Assembly (NCBI GenBank): GCA_905236275.1
Contig: CAJOPI010000170.1
Location: forward strand, 1 to 10,904
DNA: 10,904 bases
Direction of reading: 5' to 3'
Origin: an uncultured Lachnospiraceae bacterium
GTDB lineage: Bacteria > Bacillota > Clostridia > Lachnospirales > Lachnospiraceae
The translations under genes were made by a program, and so were the position numbers. Position 1 is the first letter of the stretch, and the number at the start of each line of letters is the position of its first letter. Shown in pieces: positions 7,377 through 10,904 of this stretch. The notes below the pieces were generated by a model, which made no database searches, had not been told where the DNA came from, and saw only the letters and a list, made by a program, of their open reading frames with translations.

Positions 7377-8324
7377 CTATTTCCTTTCAAAAATTCTCAG
7401 CTTGGCACTCTTTGACCTCGAATTTTCCTCCATCTCTTTCTCTGACGGAACTACGGGCTTTCTCGTAATAATTCGTCCCTTTGATTTCTTACCACATACG
7501 CAAACCGGAAATTCCGGAGGACAGGTACATGGATTTTCATTCCGCTTAAAAATTGTCTTTACTATCCTGTCTTCAAGGGAGTGAAAGGTAATTATACACA
7601 GCCTTCCGTCCTCCGCAAGCGAGTCTATCATCGTGTCAAGGGTGCCCTCAAGCACATCCAGCTCATGATTTACCTCAATCCTTATAGCCTGAAATGTACG
7701 TTTCGCGGGGTGTCCACCCGTTTTCCTTATTTTCATAGGGATTGAACCTTTGATTATCTCAGAAAGCTCAAGAGTAGTCCTGACAGGCTTTGTCTGCCTT
7801 GCCGCACAGATATGTTTGGCGATGTTTTTAGCGAACTTATCTTCTCCATAATCCCTTATCAGTCTGTATAATTCGTTCTCTGAATACTCATTGACTATCG
7901 TATAAGCAGTCAACGGATTCCTGTCGTCCATCCTCATGTCGAGAGGAGCATCTTCCATGTAGGAAAATCCCCTATCAGCCGTATCAAGCTGATAGGACGA
8001 CACTCCTAAATCCAGCAGTATCCCGTTGACCTTGCCCACACCAAGGTCATTCAGGACCTCACGAAAATTGCAATAATTGCTTCTTATAATCTTTGTAAAA
8101 TCGCCGTAGGACTTCAGACGCTCTCTTGCGGTCTCTATTGCCGCTTCGTCCTGGTCAAGCCCTATCAGGCATCCGCCCGCAGCCGGGTCGAGCTTCGATG
8201 CAATCACTGAAGAATGCCCTGCACCGCCGACGGTTCCGTCGACGTATATCCCATCAGGTCTGATATTCAGACCCTCTATGGTTTCATTCAGCAAAACCGA
8301 TTTGTGATTGAATTCAACGCTCAT
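7377..8324 (-). CDS. rsmH: 16S rRNA (cytosine-1402-N4)-methyltransferase RsmH
   Basis: RsmH (formerly MraW) uses S-adenosylmethionine to methylate N4 of C1402 in 16S rRNA, near the ribosomal P site. The product is 315 residues, normal for the family. Motifs: [10 protein letters not shown] (7-16), the SAM-binding [10 protein letters not shown] (29-38), GLDQD (55-59), [10 protein letters not shown] (105-114) followed by RGFSY (118-122), [11 protein letters not shown] (209-219) and [10 protein letters not shown] (247-256). A CxC-x6-CxC cysteine cluster (C266, C268, C275, C277) follows, commonly seen in Firmicute RsmH. The ATG at 8324 overlaps the mraZ TGA by 4 nt (ATGA), and only a weak GGGAT-like site precedes it, so translation is probably coupled to mraZ. 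Confidence 0.97.
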   Translation of the reverse strand: MSVEFNHKSVLLNETIEGLNIRPDGIYVDGTVGGAGHSSVIASKLDPAAGGCLIGLDQDEAAIETARERLKSYGDFTKIIRSNYCNFREVLNDLGVGKVNGILLDLGVSSYQLDTADRGFSYMEDAPLDMRMDDRNPLTAYTIVNEYSENELYRLIRDYGEDKFAKNIAKHICAARQTKPVRTTLELSEIIKGSIPMKIRKTGGHPAKRTFQAIRIEVNHELDVLEGTLDTMIDSLAEDGRLCIITFHSLEDRIVKTIFKRNENPCTCPPEFPVCVCGKKSKGRIITRKPVVPSEKEMEENSRSKSAKLRIFERK

Positions 8325-8752
8325 AAATCTAATCCCATGTCGCTGAGGCTTTCAGCTATATCTTCTATATTTTCCGGGGCTGAAACCGTCTGCCATTTCT
8401 CGGCACTCCAGATTTCCACCTTGTCGCCCACACCGACAAGTACAACATCCTTTATCAGCCCCGCCCGTTCACGTAATGGTGCCGGCAGAAGTGCTCTGCC
8501 CTGCTTGTCGAGCTCGGCTTCCACTGCCGAACCCTGAAAAAACCTCTTAACGGTTCTTATTTTTGAAGAAGTATTCGGAAGCGCATTCAGCTTTTCCTCA
8601 TATTTCCTCCATGATTCGAGGTCATAAGCGGTAAGACAGCCATCAAAGCCGTTTGTGATAATAAATTTATCACCCAAACCTTCACGCAGCTTAGCGGGAA
8701 TTATCAATCTGCCCTTGGCATCAATTGTATGCTTATATTCACCAATGAACAT
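8321..8752 (-). CDS. mraZ: Transcriptional regulator MraZ
   Basis: MraZ is an AbrB-fold DNA-binding protein that controls the dcw cluster, including its own promoter. The 143-residue product is the usual length and has two SpoVT/AbrB-like halves. The first begins [20 protein letters not shown] (1-20) with the DxxxR motif D11-R15; the second has [14 protein letters not shown] (82-95) with D82-R86. It is the first gene after a promoter (8807-8835) and after four 10-nt-spaced boxes that fit an MraZ operator (8761-8800). No strong Shine-Dalgarno is present: GGTGA (8760-8764) is the best candidate, 7 nt before the ATG, and it lies inside the last box, so MraZ binding and translation initiation share sequence. 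rsmH follows with an ATGA overlap. Confidence 0.97.
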   Translation of the reverse strand: MFIGEYKHTIDAKGRLIIPAKLREGLGDKFIITNGFDGCLTAYDLESWRKYEEKLNALPNTSSKIRTVKRFFQGSAVEAELDKQGRALLPAPLRERAGLIKDVVLVGVGDKVEIWSAEKWQTVSAPENIEDIAESLSDMGLDL

Positions 8753-8760
8753 AATTCATT

Positions 8761-8800
8761 CACCACTTTTCACCACATTCTGACACTTTTTACCACTTAC
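8761..8800 (-). promoter_or_regulatory. MraZ operator: four GTG boxes at a 10-nt period
   Basis: On the minus strand the 40 nt read as four decamers in register: GTAAGTGGTA, AAAAGTGTCA, GAATGTGGTG and AAAAGTGGTG. All have GTG at positions 5-7, mostly within AAAGTGG or AAGTGG. MraZ is known to bind short direct repeats spaced one helical turn apart (TGGG-type in E. coli, AAAGTG-type in mollicutes). The array lies directly between the predicted transcription start (about 8800) and the mraZ start codon, the expected place for autoregulation. The repeat structure is seen directly; the binding is inferred. Confidence 0.85.
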
Positions 8801-8806
8801 ACGTTC

Positions 8807-8835
8807 ATTTTAGCGCAAAATCTGCTAATACGCAA
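8807..8835 (-). promoter_or_regulatory. Candidate promoter of the mraZ operon
   Basis: On the minus strand TTGCGT (8830-8835) is followed after 17 nt by TAAAAT (8807-8812). The -10 is good and the -35 keeps TTG. The predicted start site is close to 8800, immediately before the MraZ boxes. It lies downstream of the terminator that closes lgt-mtnA, as expected for a separate transcription unit. This is predicted from sequence only. Confidence 0.65.
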
Positions 8836-8838
8836 CAC

Positions 8839-8856
8839 CCCGATTTTCCCGATTTT
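8839..8856 (-). repeat. Perfect 9-bp tandem repeat upstream of the mraZ -35
   Basis: AAAATCGGG occurs twice in direct succession on the minus strand (8848-8856 and 8839-8847), ending 3 nt before the -35 hexamer. Location and repetition suggest a possible activator or other regulator site, but two copies of a short motif could also arise by slippage. The protein involved, if any, is unknown. Confidence 0.5.
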
Positions 8857-8880
8857 GTGTGTTTTTTATTTTATAAACAG

Positions 8881-8933
8881 AAAAACGCAAGATGTTGTAC
8901 AGTCTTTAAGACAGTTTACCAACATCTTGCGTT
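8881..8933 (-). terminator. Intrinsic terminator after lgt-mtnA
   Basis: A perfect 14-bp inverted repeat, AACGCAAGATGTTG (8884-8897) and CAACATCTTGCGTT (8920-8933), encloses a 22-nt loop that itself holds a small 5-bp palindrome (GTCTT-AAGAC, 8902-8912). On the minus strand the stem runs into TTTTTCTGTTT. It begins about 46 nt past the mtnA stop and precedes the mraZ promoter, so it separates the two transcription units. T-rich sequence on the plus-strand side as well means it could work in both directions, though no plus-strand gene is present. The loop is long for a classical terminator. Confidence 0.75.
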
Positions 8934-8979
8934 GCTTTTCTTTTTAAATTTTGTATTTCTTTACGGACAGTTTCTTAAT

Positions 8980-10077
8980 TCATACCCCAAGTTCTTCAAA
9001 AGACCTGTCGAAAGGCTCCCTTGCGATGCCCTTTTCGGTAATGATACCGCTGATAAGCCCATGCTCTGCGAAATCAAAGGCAGGATTGAATACATCTATA
9101 TCCTCAGGTGCCATTCGCTCCTTATACCATTCGGTCGTAATTTCTTCCATATCCCTCATTTCAATAGGGATATCATCACCGCTTGCGGTATTTAAGTCGA
9201 TTGTCGAGGACGGTGCGCAGATATAAAAGGGGATTCCGTAGTGTTTTGCAAGGATTGCGAGCCCCGAAGTCCCTATCTTATTTGCTGAGTCACCGTTTCT
9301 CGCAACTCTGTCGCAGCCCACGAAAATTATATCTATTTTACCCTGCTTCATTAGCATCGAAGCCATATTGTCACACTGCAGGGTCGTTTTGACACCTGCA
9401 TTATGAAGCTCGAAAGCCGTAAGCCTTGCCCCCTGCAGAAGCGGCCTTGTCTCATCACAGTAAACATGCAGGTCAGAGCCCTTCCAGCCATGCTCCAAAG
9501 CGGTATAGACAGGTGCTGTGGCCGTTCCGTATTTTGCAGTGGCAAGCGTCCCCGCATTGCAGTGGGTCAGGATGCCGATTTCCTTCCCTTCCTTTTTCAG
9601 TTCCTTTAAAAGACCAAAGCCGAATTCACCGATGCTTCGGCTGATAGCCACATCCTCATCCCTGATCTTCTGTGCTTCCTCAAAGAGAATTTCCTTAATG
9701 CTGCTTACGGGCTCGCCCTGAACTTCCTTAAGTCTTCTTTCCATTCTGTCCAGTGCCCAGAAAAGATTTACCGCGGTGGGGCGCGAGGACGCGAGATAGT
9801 CCTTTAATTTCTTAAATTCCCCGTAAAATTCATCATAATTGTCGGCAGTAAATTTGTTAGCCAAAACCGCAATTCCGTATGCTGCACCCACGCCTATAGC
9901 CGGAGCCCCTCTGAGCTTAAGCTTTTTGATAGCGTCCCAAAGCTCTTCCTTAGTATGAAGATTTATCCGTCTGAGCGTTCCCGGAAGCAGCGTCTGGTCT
10001 ATAATATCAACGCTTTCCCTGTCAGCCGAAAGCTTCACGCTGATAATTTTTTCAAAAAAATCATCCTTATCTGTCAT
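8980..10077 (-). CDS. mtnA: S-methyl-5-thioribose-1-phosphate isomerase MtnA
   Basis: MtnA converts methylthioribose-1-phosphate to methylthioribulose-1-phosphate in methionine salvage; members of the family also isomerise 5-deoxyribose-1-phosphate in related shunts. The 365-residue product matches the usual length. Motifs: RGAPAIGVGAAYG (56-68), SSRPTAVNLFWALDRM (97-112), THCNAGTLATAKYGTA (171-186) with catalytic Cys173, DETRPLLQGARLTAFEL (208-224), and VGCDRVARNGDSANKIGT (253-270) with the proton-transfer Asp256. The closest paralogues are eIF2B-type subunits, which lack this full set. It overlaps lgt by 11 nt and ends before a strong terminator, so it forms a unit with lgt. No other methionine-salvage gene is in view, so the source of its substrate here is unknown. 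Confidence 0.95.
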   Translation of the reverse strand: MTDKDDFFEKIISVKLSADRESVDIIDQTLLPGTLRRINLHTKEELWDAIKKLKLRGAPAIGVGAAYGIAVLANKFTADNYDEFYGEFKKLKDYLASSRPTAVNLFWALDRMERRLKEVQGEPVSSIKEILFEEAQKIRDEDVAISRSIGEFGFGLLKELKKEGKEIGILTHCNAGTLATAKYGTATAPVYTALEHGWKGSDLHVYCDETRPLLQGARLTAFELHNAGVKTTLQCDNMASMLMKQGKIDIIFVGCDRVARNGDSANKIGTSGLAILAKHYGIPFYICAPSSTIDLNTASGDDIPIEMRDMEEITTEWYKERMAPEDIDVFNPAFDFAEHGLISGIITEKGIAREPFDRSFEELGV

Positions 10078-10904
10078 TAGTCCTAAACCTTTTCCTTATA
10101 ATTACTACCGACGACAAAAGCATACAGATAAATGCCACAATCTGGCTCACCGGAATATTGACAACCGGCGCTATAAGCTGGTCGGTTCTCAGACTTTCTA
10201 TAAATATTCGTCCCAGACCATAGCCGAAAAGATAGAGGAAAAAGACTTCCCCCGAAAATTTTTTATGCTTCCTGTATAAAAAGAGGAAGATAAGAAGCAT
10301 CGTGCTCCACAAGGACTCATAAAGAAAGGTCGGATGAACCTGAATATAGTCCATACCGGCGCTTATATGCGAACGGATTCCATCGGAGATATCCGAATTT
10401 CTGACTGCTGCAATCGGAAGTCTCATGGAGAATGTCCCATCGGACCAACCTCCGAAAGCTTCCCTGTTAAAGAAATTCCCCCAGCGCCCCATTGCCTGAC
10501 CCAGCGGAAATCCCAGCGCAATACTGTCAAACAGTTCAAGTATGGGAACCTTTTTTATCCTGCAGTAAATATATACCGTTGCAAATGCTCCGATAACTCC
10601 GCCATAAATAGCAAGTCCGCCCTGCCTCACGTTAAGAATGCTTATCAGGTCATCCTTATAATTATCCCACGCGAATATAACATAATAGGCTCTGGCAGAA
10701 ATTATCGCAAAGACAACCGCCCACGCTGCCACGTCCCATATAGGCTCATCACTAAGCCCCCGATCTCTTCTGTCATAAGCCGCGAGCATAATTCCCAAAA
10801 GTATACCGCAGCCGATGATGCAGCCATAAAGTGCAATACTGATTCCGAACACATTAAAGGTTTTCGGGACATTCCGCAGGTATATGCCAAGGTTTGGAAA
10901 AGAG
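10067..10904 (-). CDS. lgt: Prolipoprotein diacylglyceryl transferase Lgt (start cut by right edge)
   Basis: Lgt moves a diacylglyceryl group from phosphatidylglycerol to the lipobox cysteine of prolipoproteins in the cytoplasmic membrane. About 278 codons are visible. I extend it to the edge: upstream of an in-frame GTG at 10852 the frame stays open and reads SFPNLGIYLRNVPKTFN, which is the conserved Lgt N-terminus, so that GTG is an internal valine and the true start lies beyond 10904. Counted from that valine, motifs are QGGLAIYGGVIGA (77-89), the signature GRWGNFFNREAFGG (122-135), HPTFLYES (173-180) and GLGRIFIESLRTDQL (212-226). Several membrane helices can be seen. Its stop overlaps the mtnA start by 11 nt. 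Only the first few residues should be missing, judged by the family's usual N-terminus. Confidence 0.95.
   Translation of the reverse strand, partial: SFPNLGIYLRNVPKTFNVFGISIALYGCIIGCGILLGIMLAAYDRRDRGLSDEPIWDVAAWAVVFAIISARAYYVIFAWDNYKDDLISILNVRQGGLAIYGGVIGAFATVYIYCRIKKVPILELFDSIALGFPLGQAMGRWGNFFNREAFGGWSDGTFSMRLPIAAVRNSDISDGIRSHISAGMDYIQVHPTFLYESLWSTMLLIFLFLYRKHKKFSGEVFFLYLFGYGLGRIFIESLRTDQLIAPVVNIPVSQIVAFICMLLSSVVIIRKRFRTNDR

Noticed and set aside
8857..9226. Plus-strand frames of 91 and 112 codons running from the mtnA-mraZ gap into mtnA
   Set aside because: They cross the terminator stem and then run antisense to the 3' end of mtnA. They have no good ribosome binding site and no protein character.
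9403..9721. Three overlapping plus-strand frames of 67-72 codons
   Set aside because: They are antisense shadows of mtnA, whose catalytic motifs are read without breaks on the minus strand.

Overview
This window is a division and cell wall (dcw) cluster from a low-to-mid GC Firmicute, with every gene on the minus strand, so the biological order runs from the right edge to the left. Gene content and protein style (basic-tailed FtsL/DivIC-like protein, DivIB-type FtsQ, FtsZ ending in a VPDFLKR peptide, Ser/Glu/Asn-rich VSENSVSE-like low-complexity segments) suggest Clostridia, most likely a Lachnospiraceae-type organism. The family placement is inference; no 16S gene or other marker is present.

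Layout in transcription order. (1) lgt (cut by the right edge) overlaps mtnA by 11 nt, and the pair ends at a strong intrinsic terminator near 8881-8933. (2) A new promoter (8807-8835) is followed at once by four GTG-type boxes at an exact 10-nt period (8761-8800), which look like the MraZ operator. (3) The cluster follows: mraZ, rsmH (4-nt ATGA overlap), ftsL-like, a class B penicillin-binding protein (ftsI/pbp2-like), mraY, an ftsW/spoVE-type SEDS gene and divIB/ftsQ, mostly with gaps of 7-15 nt; a 109-nt gap lies before mraY. (4) A 171-nt gap carries a good sigma-A-type promoter (1532-1560) and a roughly 130-nt leader for ftsZ. (5) ftsZ is followed after 2 nt by nrdR, which is cut by the left edge.

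Together the genes cover 16S rRNA methylation near the decoding site (RsmH), lipid I synthesis (MraY), septal glycan polymerisation and crosslinking (SEDS protein plus PBP), the divisome scaffold (FtsL-like and DivIB), the Z-ring (FtsZ) and the first step of lipoprotein maturation (Lgt). MtnA (methionine salvage) and NrdR (ribonucleotide reductase repressor) are the metabolic outliers. The cluster is trimmed: murD, murG, murC and ftsA are not between mraY and ftsZ, and no spoIIGA-sigE-sigG follows ftsZ.

There is no gene-free stretch above 300 nt; the longest gaps are 227 nt (mtnA-mraZ), 171 nt (divIB-ftsZ) and 109 nt (pbp-mraY), each described below. I found no RNA gene, mobile element, CRISPR array or clearly novel system. 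The most informative signals are regulatory (MraZ boxes, an adjacent 9-bp tandem repeat, the ftsZ promoter and leader) plus an unusual acidic Ser-rich insert in the PBP.
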